From: Clostridia bacterium
Lineage (GTDB): Bacteria > Bacillota > Clostridia > Saccharofermentanales > Saccharofermentanaceae
Assembly (NCBI GenBank): GCA_024403735.1
Contig: JAKSRG010000018.1
Span: 1-57,383 of the forward strand
Length of the DNA: 57,383 nt
Direction: 5' to 3'
The translations under genes and the position numbers were made by a program. Within the stretch, counting starts at the first letter, position 1. The number at the start of each line of letters is the position of its first letter. Below the pieces are notes generated by a model. It ran no database searches and was not told the origin of the DNA. It was given only the letters and a program-made list of their open reading frames with translations. Positions 34,757-42,810 of this stretch are shown here, piece after piece.

Positions 34757-35347
34757 ATGTATTGCGAAAAATGCGGAAGCCAGATCGAGAATGGCTTGAA
34801 TTTCTGTCCTGAATGCGGCGCTCCAGTTGCTAAGGTTAATTCAGCAGCTTCAGTTGCACCAGCGGCTGCAGCAGCAGTAACTGAGACAGTTGCTAGCACA
34901 GCAGTTCCTACAGAGACAGTAGCACCATCATATACAGAGCCTACACCAGCTGCTCAGACAAACTACCAGCAGCCAGTAAATACTGCATATCAGCAGCCAA
35001 ATTACCAGCAGCCAAGCTATCAGCAGCCTACATATCAGCAGGCTTCTTACCAGGCTAACTACAGCACACCAATGTCAGCAGGTGAGGCAGGTCGTTCACC
35101 AGCTAAGTCAGCTTTGATCCTTGGTATCATCGGTCTTGTACTTGACTTTACAACATACTTCTCAATTGTTGGTCTCATTCTTGGTATCATCGGTCTTGTT
35201 AAGGCTAGTGCTTCAAAGAAGGCTGGCTTCAATGGTGGTCTACGAGGCGCAGGTTTCGGTTTGAGCCTTGCAGCAGTAATCTTAGGCGGTATCATCGTAG
35301 CAATTTTTGGTCTCGTTATCGTGAGCGCTGTTCTCGAAGAGCTCTAA
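34757..35347 (+). CDS. Zinc-ribbon, Gln/Tyr/Pro-rich, DUF4190-type membrane protein
   Basis: The 196-residue protein starts with a Cys4 zinc ribbon (YCEKCGSQIENGLNFCPECG), continues with an Ala/Thr-rich and then YQQP-repeat linker (about 35-105), and ends with two hydrophobic segments of the DUF4190 pattern (SALILGIIGLVLD, GLILGIIGLVKA, then AVILGGIIVAIFGLVIV). Such proteins are common in Firmicutes and of unknown function. CGGAGG precedes the ATG. A strong terminator follows. Confidence 0.82.
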   Translation: MYCEKCGSQIENGLNFCPECGAPVAKVNSAASVAPAAAAAVTETVASTAVPTETVAPSYTEPTPAAQTNYQQPVNTAYQQPNYQQPSYQQPTYQQASYQANYSTPMSAGEAGRSPAKSALILGIIGLVLDFTTYFSIVGLILGIIGLVKASASKKAGFNGGLRGAGFGLSLAAVILGGIIVAIFGLVIVSAVLEEL

Positions 35348-35371
35348 TAGCTACTTAAATTAGGATTAACA

Positions 35372-35420
35372 ATTCCCTCATTATCGGATTTGATGTCATG
35401 ATAATGGGGGATTTATTTTG
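35372..35420 (+). terminator. Terminator after the zinc-ribbon gene
   Basis: ATTCCCTCATTATC / GATAATGGGGGAT stem followed by TTATTTT. Confidence 0.85.
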
Positions 35421-35427
35421 CGGATTT

Positions 35428-35443
35428 TGTTTTCGATTAGGTC
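35428..35443 (+). promoter_or_regulatory. TTGTTTTCGAnnnGGTC motif upstream of the GNAT gene
   Basis: TTGTTTTCGA, TTA, GGTC, about 77 bp before the start at 35520 and in the same direction. An inverted octamer at 35483-35490 lies on the other side of a possible TATGTT -10 box. Confidence 0.45.
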
Positions 35444-35519
35444 AAAGGTCCAGCTATGTTAGAATTACATATGTGGAACTGCTCGAAAACAAGTTCCGCA
35501 CGGGAAGGTATTATATTGA

Positions 35520-36341
35520 ATGACTAACAGAGAAATATTACAGATTGCCATGGAGCAGTCTTCATTTGATTCAAATTGTGCCGCGGAAGATTTCATGAGG
35601 TCCGAGAACGTGGTCGTTATATCAAAAGAAAACAGCAAAGCGAGGAACTATCTGAAGCTCCCGCATGTTTGTGACCTCACGTCATACGGCAACAACATCG
35701 TTGCTACTATTAGCGAAGAATATAGAGGTATCGTCGAAGATTATATTGGCAAATATGAGATTTACCACTGCTTTGAGACGCCTAATATGCACGTTCTTGA
35801 TGAGGCGTTCAGGTCTTATGGTTTGGGCGTTTGTTTTCAGGCGGAATACTTTCTTCCTGATATGGATGTGCTTCGCGAACTACCTTGTGAGTACGAACTT
35901 AGAGTGTTGGAGCAGAGTGATTTTGCTGACCTATATAAGCCTGAATGGAGTAATGCCATCTGTGAAGATCGCAAACAGTATGACGTACTCGGAGTAGGTG
36001 CATACGATGAAGGTAAACTCATTGGTCTCGCAGGCTGTTCAGCCGACTGTGAGACTATGTGGCAGATAGGTGTAGATGTGCTCTCTGAATATCGAAAGAG
36101 AGGTATTGCTTCAGCTCTCACTAGTAAGCTCGCTGTTGAGATACTTAAGAGAGGCAAGGTGCCATTCTACTGCGCTGCTTGGTCCAATATTAGATCCGTA
36201 AGAAATGCAATTAAAAGTGGCTTTAGGCCAGCCTGGGTACAGATGACAGTTAAGTCTATCAAACTTATAGATGAACTTAATGGTAAAAAGGATGATACTA
36301 TCGTATCTGATGATGGAGTCTCAACTTTTTCCAAACAGTGA
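35520..36341 (+). CDS. GNAT family N-acetyltransferase
   Basis: The 273-residue protein carries a C-terminal GNAT domain with the acetyl-CoA-binding stretch GVDVLSEYRKRGIASALTSK (about residues 185-204; R/QxxGxG/A) and the later NIRSVRNAIKSGF motif. The N-terminal 120 residues resemble the extra domain of two-domain GNATs that acetylate unknown small molecules. The substrate cannot be predicted. The start lies after a moderate GGGAAGG site. A terminator hairpin overlaps its stop codon. Confidence 0.82.
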   Translation: MTNREILQIAMEQSSFDSNCAAEDFMRSENVVVISKENSKARNYLKLPHVCDLTSYGNNIVATISEEYRGIVEDYIGKYEIYHCFETPNMHVLDEAFRSYGLGVCFQAEYFLPDMDVLRELPCEYELRVLEQSDFADLYKPEWSNAICEDRKQYDVLGVGAYDEGKLIGLAGCSADCETMWQIGVDVLSEYRKRGIASALTSKLAVEILKRGKVPFYCAAWSNIRSVRNAIKSGFRPAWVQMTVKSIKLIDELNGKKDDTIVSDDGVSTFSKQ

Positions 36342-36355
36342 AGTTGAGACTATTT
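36317..36355 (+). terminator. Terminator overlapping the GNAT stop
   Basis: AGTCTCAACTT / AAGTTGAGACT, a perfect 11-bp stem with a 13-nt loop, followed by ATTTTG. The TGA stop lies within it. Confidence 0.85.
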
Positions 36356-36383
36356 TGACATTATAACCATAGTAGAATATTGA
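36355..36383 (+). promoter_or_regulatory. Candidate toxin promoter
   Basis: TTGACA (36355-36360), 17-bp spacer, TATTGA (36378-36383), reading toward the small hydrophobic ORF at 36459. Confidence 0.6.
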
Positions 36384-36458
36384 TAAGCACAGTTCGCAAT
36401 ATGGGCGGTTGCCTGGTTTCGACCTTGTTCTCGGAATAAGGGAGAAAGGAGGCTGCTT

Positions 36459-36578
36459 ATGTCAGATTTTGAAATAATAACATTAGTTATTGCAATTGTT
36501 GGTTTACCAATAGCTGCTATAAAATTTTTCATTGCAATTATTGCCTTTCTTGATAAACGTTACTCAAGAAAAAGGTAA
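36459..36578 (+). CDS. Small hydrophobic peptide, likely type I toxin
   Basis: This 39-residue ORF encodes one transmembrane helix (about residues 6-31, from IITLVIAIVG to FFIAIIAFL) followed by a basic tail (DKRYSRKR). That is the architecture of type I toxins of the Fst/TxpA/holin-like toxin kind. AAAGGAGG lies 7 bp before the ATG, an excellent ribosome-binding site within a structured leader. A convergent antisense RNA appears to be encoded downstream. The overall genetic layout supports the toxin call; direct family membership is unverified. Confidence 0.65.
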   Translation: MSDFEIITLVIAIVGLPIAAIKFFIAIIAFLDKRYSRKR

Positions 36579-36579
36579 T

Positions 36580-36622
36580 AAAAAACCTCAACCCATATGG
36601 ATTCCAGTCCTGAGTTGAGGTG
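36580..36622. terminator. Bidirectional terminator of the toxin-antitoxin-like pair
   Basis: ACCTCAAC (36585-36592) / GTTGAGGT (36614-36621). A T tract follows on the minus strand; the plus-strand side is weaker. A shared terminator between convergent RNAs is typical of Fst-type loci. Confidence 0.7.
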
Positions 36623-36700
36623 ATTACCAACCGAAACCAGGCACCGTCCACGCGGACTGTGTGTTTCTATGTATATGATAACATGTTTTGAAGGTGTATT
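36580..36700 (-). ncRNA. Candidate antisense RNA antitoxin
   Basis: On the minus strand a TAGAAT-17-TATCAT promoter-like sequence (around 36705-36675) would start an RNA of roughly 90 nt beginning near the GTCC-GCGT-GGAC hairpin (about 36645-36660) and ending at the ACCTCAAC / GTTGAGGT stem followed by TTTTTT. It would be complementary to the 3' region of the toxin mRNA and could disrupt or mask its long-range pairing. The transcript ends are inferred. Confidence 0.5.
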
Positions 36701-36744
36701 CTATAACTGATAATAAATGAGACTACTAGTAAAAGGGAACAAAT

Positions 36745-36830
36745 ATGACATATAGAAAAGCAGAAGCCAAAGACGTTATCAGAATAAGTGATTTGTTTCT
36801 GAAGATGTTATGAGCGACTAGGATACGAAT
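36745..36830 (+). pseudogene. GNAT acetyltransferase remnant
   Basis: After AGGGAACAA an ATG opens MTYRKAEAKDVIRISDLFLKML, the start of a GNAT domain, followed by a stop. Just downstream another frame reads YERLGYE and a stop, the usual C-terminal FYExLGFE motif of GNATs. The middle, including the acetyl-CoA loop, is missing. This is a gene reduced by an internal deletion. Confidence 0.65.
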
Positions 36831-36889
36831 AAGCGAAAAATTAGAAGACAAACACCTTATGGTGAAGTGTATTAATTGAGGGAATATAT

Positions 36890-37561
36890 ATGAGTGTTTC
36901 AAAAGCATGGCAATGGGAACTTCTTAGAGAAGATCAGAAAGAATATTGGCGTAATCCGTCGGAGGAATCTTATTATTTGCTCAACAGGTGGAAGACACAA
37001 GATATGAGTAGTCTTCTTGATTTGGGATGTGGTATGGGAAGACATGCAATCCTTTTTGGCAGGAATGGGTTTGATGTTAGTTGCTTTGATATGAGCGAAG
37101 AAGCAATTAGAAGCACCAAGGAATGGGCAGAGAATGAAGGCCTGGAGTTTAAGTATGCTGTAGGAGATATGCTGTCTTTGCCATACGAAGATGGTGTTTT
37201 CGATTGCGTCATGTGTAGAAATGTAATATCACATTCAGATACTAAGGGAGTGCTACAGGCAATCTCTGAGATTAGAAGAATTCTTAAGGCTGACGGAGAA
37301 TGTTTCCTTACTTTGGCATCCAAGCAGACATGGGGATTTGGCGTTGAAGAGTGGACGCTACTTGATCCTAATACAAGAGTTCGTATGGATAATGGCCCAG
37401 AACATGGCATTCCACATTTCTACGTGGATTATCATGAGGCTAAAGAGATGTTTGATGGATTTGAGATAGCTAAAATATCTCATGTAGAGACATTCTATGA
37501 ACATGACGGTAAGGAATATAATTCAGCTCATTTTCATATACTGATTAAGAAGGTTGAATAA
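36890..37561 (+). CDS. Class I SAM-dependent methyltransferase
   Basis: The 223-residue protein has a classical Methyltransf_11/25 core: motif I LLDLGCGMGRHAILF (about residues 42-56), acidic SCFDMSEEAIRSTKE, VGDMLSLPYEDGVFDCVMCRNVI (motif IV region) and LKADGECFLTLAS. Small-molecule methylation is likely; the substrate is unknown. It ends 8 bp from the end of the convergently oriented MutS-like gene, with a short hairpin (AAGAAGGTTG...CAACCTTCTT) between them that could terminate both. Confidence 0.82.
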   Translation: MSVSKAWQWELLREDQKEYWRNPSEESYYLLNRWKTQDMSSLLDLGCGMGRHAILFGRNGFDVSCFDMSEEAIRSTKEWAENEGLEFKYAVGDMLSLPYEDGVFDCVMCRNVISHSDTKGVLQAISEIRRILKADGECFLTLASKQTWGFGVEEWTLLDPNTRVRMDNGPEHGIPHFYVDYHEAKEMFDGFEIAKISHVETFYEHDGKEYNSAHFHILIKKVE

Positions 37562-37569
37562 CAACCTTC

Positions 37570-39108
37570 TTATAGCTCTTTCATCTGATCAAATGTTACT
37601 CCATACTTCAAGGCAATGTTATGTGCATATGAATTATGGTCTGGTTCTTTACGAAGAATGCGGTAAGTATTCACATTATTTTGAATCTCCATAGAGAGAC
37701 TTACTATTTTACCTGGACCATCGAATTCTTCGTTCATCTGATTAACATTACGAGCAAGCTCGTGGATATGTGTGTTAAAGATACATGGAATATCCTTGTA
37801 TTTTAAGATGTGAACGAGATCACGTGCGAGATATAGACCATCTTCAGCACTTGTAGAAGAATAGGTTTCATTTAATAGTACTAGCGTGTGGTTGGTAGCT
37901 TCTTTAACGATTTCCTGAATTCGTACAGCTTCTTCTCCAAGTCTTCCAAGTGTCATTGTTTCATTCTCGTCAGCAGGGAAGTGGGTTAGTACTCCATCAA
38001 TAGGGAAACCTTCATAAGAATCTGCTGTGACAAAAAGACCCAGTGACGCAAAAAGAGTAGTTAGTCCCACTGCCTGAGTAAGAATTGTTTTGCCTCCACG
38101 GTTCGGGCCAGTGAGAATGAAGATCTTCTCACCATTTTGAAATTCAAAATCGTTTTTTACAATGTTACTAATGCCTTTGTTGGTAAGTCTGATGTTATAT
38201 ACGCCCTTAATTACGAGATTAGCGCTGTTCTCATTAATCATTGGGAAAGATATTGTATTTCCAGCATCCTGGAGCTTACGTCCAAACTTCGCCATCAAGA
38301 GATAGAACTTCAAATCATTACAGATATCAAGTAGGAAGTAACCGCTGAAGTTCACGTAGTTCTTGAGTTCCTTCTTGTAGTTCTGAACAGACTTTGAGAG
38401 TTCCTTTTCCATGTCTTCAGCAATGTGTTTCATAAATGGAGTTGGAGCCCTGTATGTGACAGTTCTTTTTGAAGCAAGCGACATCGCCCATGATGTTTTC
38501 TCGTATGGTGAAGGGATAGGAAGAGTGCTGTATTCCAGTACGAATACTTCTTCTGGCCTTAGTTCTCCTGATAGATTGATACCCACCTTAACGCTCTTTA
38601 AGCCTGACACTTCAGATTTGAGTCCAGAGATAATCTCTTTGAGATTATCGATTTTATCCATATTGATTGCGGATTTGAGAAGCTCGGAAATCTCATTAAG
38701 ACCTTTGGATTTCATCTCATACTTCTCGAAAACACCCTTTAGCGCTTCAACAATCTGGATATACAGATCCATTTCCTGCATATAGTCGATAAGTTCCCAT
38801 AGACTAGCCTTTTTTACAGTTCTAAATCTATTGTTATTCTTGAAGTCCTGAAGGACATTAAGAGATTTTAGAATAGTTTCTAATTCCTTACAAAGCTCGT
38901 CATCGCTTATCAGGTCCTTAATAATGTCCTGACGATATCTTATAGTTTCAGCACTATTTGGAATATGCATGATTGCATCTTTAATAATTTCTCTGTCTTC
39001 TTTGCTGATAATCATGCTATCTAAAATCTCATCGACAGCGAGATCTTTATAAGCTTCAGCTGATAGTTTGTTTGTGTTTTCGATTCCATCTGGATATAGT
39101 AAATTCAT
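37570..39108 (-). CDS. MutS-like ATPase lacking the mismatch-recognition domain
   Basis: The 512-residue protein contains the core/lever part and the ABC-type ATPase of MutS: Walker A TGPNRGGKTILTQAVGL (about residues 325-341), the LGRLGEEAVRIQEIV region, Walker B LVLLNETYSSTSAEDGLYLA and the NTHIHELA switch. N-terminal mismatch-binding domains I and II and a C-terminal Smr domain are absent, so it is neither MutS1 nor MutS2. Such stand-alone MutS-V-type proteins are widespread in Clostridia and of unknown role. The Walker B Asp-Glu is Asn-Glu here, retaining the catalytic Glu. Confidence 0.82.
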   Translation of the reverse strand: MNLLYPDGIENTNKLSAEAYKDLAVDEILDSMIISKEDREIIKDAIMHIPNSAETIRYRQDIIKDLISDDELCKELETILKSLNVLQDFKNNNRFRTVKKASLWELIDYMQEMDLYIQIVEALKGVFEKYEMKSKGLNEISELLKSAINMDKIDNLKEIISGLKSEVSGLKSVKVGINLSGELRPEEVFVLEYSTLPIPSPYEKTSWAMSLASKRTVTYRAPTPFMKHIAEDMEKELSKSVQNYKKELKNYVNFSGYFLLDICNDLKFYLLMAKFGRKLQDAGNTISFPMINENSANLVIKGVYNIRLTNKGISNIVKNDFEFQNGEKIFILTGPNRGGKTILTQAVGLTTLFASLGLFVTADSYEGFPIDGVLTHFPADENETMTLGRLGEEAVRIQEIVKEATNHTLVLLNETYSSTSAEDGLYLARDLVHILKYKDIPCIFNTHIHELARNVNQMNEEFDGPGKIVSLSMEIQNNVNTYRILRKEPDHNSYAHNIALKYGVTFDQMKEL

Positions 39109-39322
39109 GTCTTCCCACCCACAATAATTTTGTAGTCCCTAATAATATTAGTCGAATTGAAATGGGAGTAGAACCCTTGAAATTTTAGTGTTTACACAGA
39201 GTAATTTTAGTTTTTGCCACTGTTTACATTCAGACCAATAAGAAGATTAGGTTATAATCTTCCTCATATGTTAGTAAGGAATACACGTTATATATTTTGA
39301 TTAAGAAAGTAGAGAATTAATT

Positions 39323-39742
39323 ATGTGTGAGATAGTTCGAGTTAGTGAGATAGATGATGTAATTGGGGATTTCCTCGATACGGAGTTCGTTGAATATGGT
39401 AAGCAGAATGGAATAGATGTTGATTATGAAGACTTCTGCTTTGTGGCCAAGGATAGCGATGGGGCAATTCTCGGAGTCATAACTGGACATGCATACTATA
39501 ACGAGGTTCATGTAGGTGACCTCATTATTGGCAAGAATAATAGAAGAGCTGGCCTTGGAAGTCAGCTCGTTAAGGCTGTCGAAGATGCGTTCAGAGGTAG
39601 CTACTACGATATCGTAACATTAACAACTTTTGGATTTCAGGCGCCTGAGTTCTATAAGAAATTAGGTTTCGAGATTGAATTCGTCCGCGAGCAGGAGGAC
39701 AAGAAACTAAATAAGTATTTCTTATCCAAGAAGCTCGTCTAA
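39323..39742 (+). CDS. GNAT family N-acetyltransferase
   Basis: The 139-residue protein is a single GNAT domain with VGDLIIGKNNRRAGLGSQLVK (acetyl-CoA pyrophosphate loop RRxGLG) and the C-terminal FYKKLGFEIEF motif. The substrate is unknown. The ribosome-binding site is weak (AGAGAATT). It lies alone between two minus-strand units, so it has its own promoter in the 39120-39320 spacer. Confidence 0.8.
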   Translation: MCEIVRVSEIDDVIGDFLDTEFVEYGKQNGIDVDYEDFCFVAKDSDGAILGVITGHAYYNEVHVGDLIIGKNNRRAGLGSQLVKAVEDAFRGSYYDIVTLTTFGFQAPEFYKKLGFEIEFVREQEDKKLNKYFLSKKLV

Positions 39743-39817
39743 CTCGTTTGATGAAATATTCTAAGAATTTTCGGGGCTGCGCAGGCATTAGCTGTGCAGG
39801 AATTAGCTACGTGGGCA

Positions 39818-42046
39818 TCACTTTTTCGAGCTCTTCTTATAGAGCAATACGCTCATAATAACAATTCCAATAACAGTAACGATAGTAACTGCGAGGCCAC
39901 CTTCAGGTCCGAATGCACCGCCTGTGAAATATGGTGATGCAGATGCTGAATAGCTCGAATTGAGGATTGATACACCAGATGTTGAACCGCTGACTTCGAG
40001 GCCATAGAGGCTGCCCTGACAGAAGTTCCATGCAGTGTGAGCTGCGCATGTGAGCCAGATGTTACCTGTGTAATAGTAAATCAAAGCAAAGAATACTGCG
40101 ATTATGAAAAGGTTAATACCAGCGAGCCATGTGAAACCGATGTTGGCACCATGGAGCACTGCGAAGAGGAATGATGAGTAGAGAATTGCGATGATCTTGC
40201 CGAACTTCTTCTCAAGACGAGGGATCATATAACCTCTGAACATAATCTCTTCGGAGGCACCCTGAACGAACCACATAGGAATACCTGCGAGAACTACTCC
40301 GATTGTAGATGTATTAACAGCAATTCCGTGGAAGCTAAGATTACCAGCGAGCACAAGGATTAGGCATACAGCACTTAGCAAAGAGAAGCCAACAACGAGG
40401 CCAATTAGGTAGTCTCTGAGTGCGTGATTGCCAGTAAAACCAATTGACTGGAGTGGCTTACGATCACGCTCGATAACTCTAACCTTAAGGCAATAAATCG
40501 CGATTAGGATAACGTAGCCAATAGCCATGCTGATGAGGAATACTGGGCTGCTGAGGAACATCGCGAGGATCTCACTCATGACGCTCATTATATCCATGAT
40601 GCCTGAGACATCTTTGAGATTTGTAATGAAGTCTGAATAGATGTCATTGCGCATGTATGTGATAGCAGTTGGAACGAGTGCCAAAAGCTGCACGAAAGAC
40701 AATACTGCTACAGGGAATATAGCGTGGTTAACGAGCTTATCAAGTCCGAGTGATTTATGCTTCTTCTTACTCTTGCGGATCTCCTTAGCACTAAGGCCAC
40801 CTTCGTTAGTCATGAACTTCTCGTTGTAGAGGAGCTTTGTAGAAATGAACATAACGAGGCAAGCGAGGACGAGTGATAGGACGATGCATACAATAGCGCC
40901 AGGGATGTAGTTAGTGTAATAGTTATAACCAGCTACGAGCGCATTACCAATTCCAAAGAAGTGACCATAAAGTGGGAAGTACAGATAGAACTCTTCGAAG
41001 ATTCCGAGCTTCTGCACGCAGTTAACTGCGATGCCGAGGATGATGAGGAATACAGGAAGGAATGCTGTCTGCGCAGACACCACTGACTGGTTAATAATCG
41101 AGATAAGGATAGTGATTGCCGCTACCAAAATCGCGAAGCTGATAACCAGCAAAATCGCAATAACAAGTCCGATGACGTTGAATTTGCCCGTCAAAAGGAA
41201 TGCTAGAAAACACACAATAGACGCAGGGATTACTGCGAGGGCTGAAATGCCCAGTACATTACCTACAACAATCGCAGCTCGTGGTGAAGGTGTGAGAATT
41301 ATTGCCGCAAACGTGCCGCGCTCCTTCTCGCCCGCGATTACATTTGTACCACCCGTCATTACAGTGTAGAGGATGATGATGAATATAATAAGCGGAACGA
41401 CTGCGATGAAGCCGTAAAGAGATGATTTTAGCGGGTTAGTAGTACTAACACCTGTGAGATCTGCCTCCGCTGGCTTGATTGTGATCTGCGGATTGCCATT
41501 CTCGGCAGTTATATATTTGTCGTAAAGCTTTAGGATGTTCTCCTGATATTCGTTGGCATCATATAGCTCAGTCCTGTCTGTACGGATGTATGTTAGGACT
41601 TCGAGCTTCTCGCCATTACTAAGTAGTTCGTCACTGTTCTTTGGGAAAACAATCGCAGAGCCGCAGTTGTGCAGTCTCATCAGCTGACCGACAGTAACGA
41701 AATCGTATGGTGCATCCATCTCCTCATACTTGTAAGAAAAGAATGCGTTGGCGTTGTTCTTGTACAAGAATTCAGGGAAGGAAGAAGGCGCATTAACAAA
41801 CAAGAAACCCTTGTACTCCTCAGGGAGGTCCTTGTAACCGTCGTAGACGAATTTCTCGCTATTGTGCTCCCAGTAGATCTGATCAATTCGGTAGTGGAAC
41901 ATCGTAATCAAGACACCAAGAACCATGCATACAATTGCAAGACCGAACGCTGTAGCTGCCACGAAAGTGCCCTGTGCCACAGTAGTCTTGAAGGTATTGC
42001 CCTTATGCATTGCTCTTCGCATAAATGTGCGTACCGACTTGAACAT
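39818..42046 (-). CDS. ABC transporter permease fused to a CPBP intramembrane protease
   Basis: The 742-residue membrane protein has two parts. Residues about 1-430 form an ABC-2/NatB-type permease with an N-terminal helix, a large extracytoplasmic loop and a cluster of helices. Residues about 450-742 contain a CPBP (CAAX protease and bacteriocin-processing) domain with EEIMFRGYMIPRLE (EExxxR, about residue 617) and FLFAVLHGANIGF (FxxxH). It ends an operon with an ATPase and a second permease. The protease part may process exported peptides or confer self-immunity. The fusion is known in Firmicutes but its substrate is not. Confidence 0.85.
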   Translation of the reverse strand: MFKSVRTFMRRAMHKGNTFKTTVAQGTFVAATAFGLAIVCMVLGVLITMFHYRIDQIYWEHNSEKFVYDGYKDLPEEYKGFLFVNAPSSFPEFLYKNNANAFFSYKYEEMDAPYDFVTVGQLMRLHNCGSAIVFPKNSDELLSNGEKLEVLTYIRTDRTELYDANEYQENILKLYDKYITAENGNPQITIKPAEADLTGVSTTNPLKSSLYGFIAVVPLIIFIIILYTVMTGGTNVIAGEKERGTFAAIILTPSPRAAIVVGNVLGISALAVIPASIVCFLAFLLTGKFNVIGLVIAILLVISFAILVAAITILISIINQSVVSAQTAFLPVFLIILGIAVNCVQKLGIFEEFYLYFPLYGHFFGIGNALVAGYNYYTNYIPGAIVCIVLSLVLACLVMFISTKLLYNEKFMTNEGGLSAKEIRKSKKKHKSLGLDKLVNHAIFPVAVLSFVQLLALVPTAITYMRNDIYSDFITNLKDVSGIMDIMSVMSEILAMFLSSPVFLISMAIGYVILIAIYCLKVRVIERDRKPLQSIGFTGNHALRDYLIGLVVGFSLLSAVCLILVLAGNLSFHGIAVNTSTIGVVLAGIPMWFVQGASEEIMFRGYMIPRLEKKFGKIIAILYSSFLFAVLHGANIGFTWLAGINLFIIAVFFALIYYYTGNIWLTCAAHTAWNFCQGSLYGLEVSGSTSGVSILNSSYSASASPYFTGGAFGPEGGLAVTIVTVIGIVIMSVLLYKKSSKK

Positions 42047-42078
42047 TTCCTACTCCTTCTTTGATTTCCAATTAATAA

Positions 42079-42810
42079 TCATTCTTTGTGGTTTTTAACG
42101 TATAGCTCGAAGAATGCCTCTTCAAACGTCTTAGTACCTGTATATTCAATCAATTCATCAACGGTTCCTTCAGCCTTAAGTTCGCCATCGATGAGAATTC
42201 CAATTCTGTCACAGAGCTGCTCAGCTACGCTGAAGATGTGAGTAGAGAGGATAATCGCGTGTCCCTTATCCTTGAGCCCAAGTAGGTAATCTGTAACTTG
42301 TTTTTGAGTGAGGATATCAAGACCATTGGTTGGCTCATCGAATACGATAACTGGTGGGTTATGAATAAGGCTTATCGCAATCGACACCTTCTGTTTCATA
42401 CCAGTCGACAAATCGACGATGCGCTTTTTTCTAAATGGCGCTATACCGAACTCTTCAAAAGCCTTCTCCTTGGCTACATCAGCGTCACTTTTATCGATGT
42501 CATAAAGTTCCGCGAAGAAATCGTATAACTGGTCTGGTGTAGATAGAGGATCTAGCTTAACTTCTGTTGTCAAAAAACCAATCTTACGATGGATCTCTAG
42601 TACATTCTTAGCAACATCTAATCCACAGATTGTTACATCTCCTGATGTAGGCTTGATGAGTGTGGAGATAATTCGCATAAGTGTAGTCTTACCAGCACCG
42701 TTAGGGCCAAGAAGTCCATAAATCTCGCCTTCCTTAACCGCGAAACTGACACCCTTAAGTGTCTGAGTATCTTTGGTGAAACTCTTGGTTATGTTATTAA
42801 CAGTAATCAT
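42079..42810 (-). CDS. natA: ABC transporter ATP-binding protein (NatA-like)
   Basis: The 243-residue ATPase has Walker A GLLGPNGAGKTTLMRI (about residues 32-47), signature LSTGMKQKVSIAISLIHNP, Walker B PPVIVFDEPTNGLD and the switch His STHIFSVAEQL. It pairs with the permease upstream and the permease-CPBP fusion downstream, as in the Na+ exporter NatAB of bacilli. Sodium, drug or peptide export are all possible. Its ATG overlaps the stop of the upstream permease (TAATG), showing translational coupling. Confidence 0.92.
   Translation of the reverse strand: MITVNNITKSFTKDTQTLKGVSFAVKEGEIYGLLGPNGAGKTTLMRIISTLIKPTSGDVTICGLDVAKNVLEIHRKIGFLTTEVKLDPLSTPDQLYDFFAELYDIDKSDADVAKEKAFEEFGIAPFRKKRIVDLSTGMKQKVSIAISLIHNPPVIVFDEPTNGLDILTQKQVTDYLLGLKDKGHAIILSTHIFSVAEQLCDRIGILIDGELKAEGTVDELIEYTGTKTFEEAFFELYVKNHKE

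Larger units (their letters stand above)
36407..36645. repeat. Long-range inverted repeat enclosing the toxin-like ORF
   Basis: GGTTGCCTGGTTTCG (36407-36421) before the ORF and CGAAACCAGGCACC (36632-36645) after it are complementary apart from one extra base. In the plus-strand transcript they would pair the 5' and 3' untranslated regions. Both convergent transcripts would also start with nearly the same GGT(T)GCCTGGTTTCG sequence. Confidence 0.75.
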
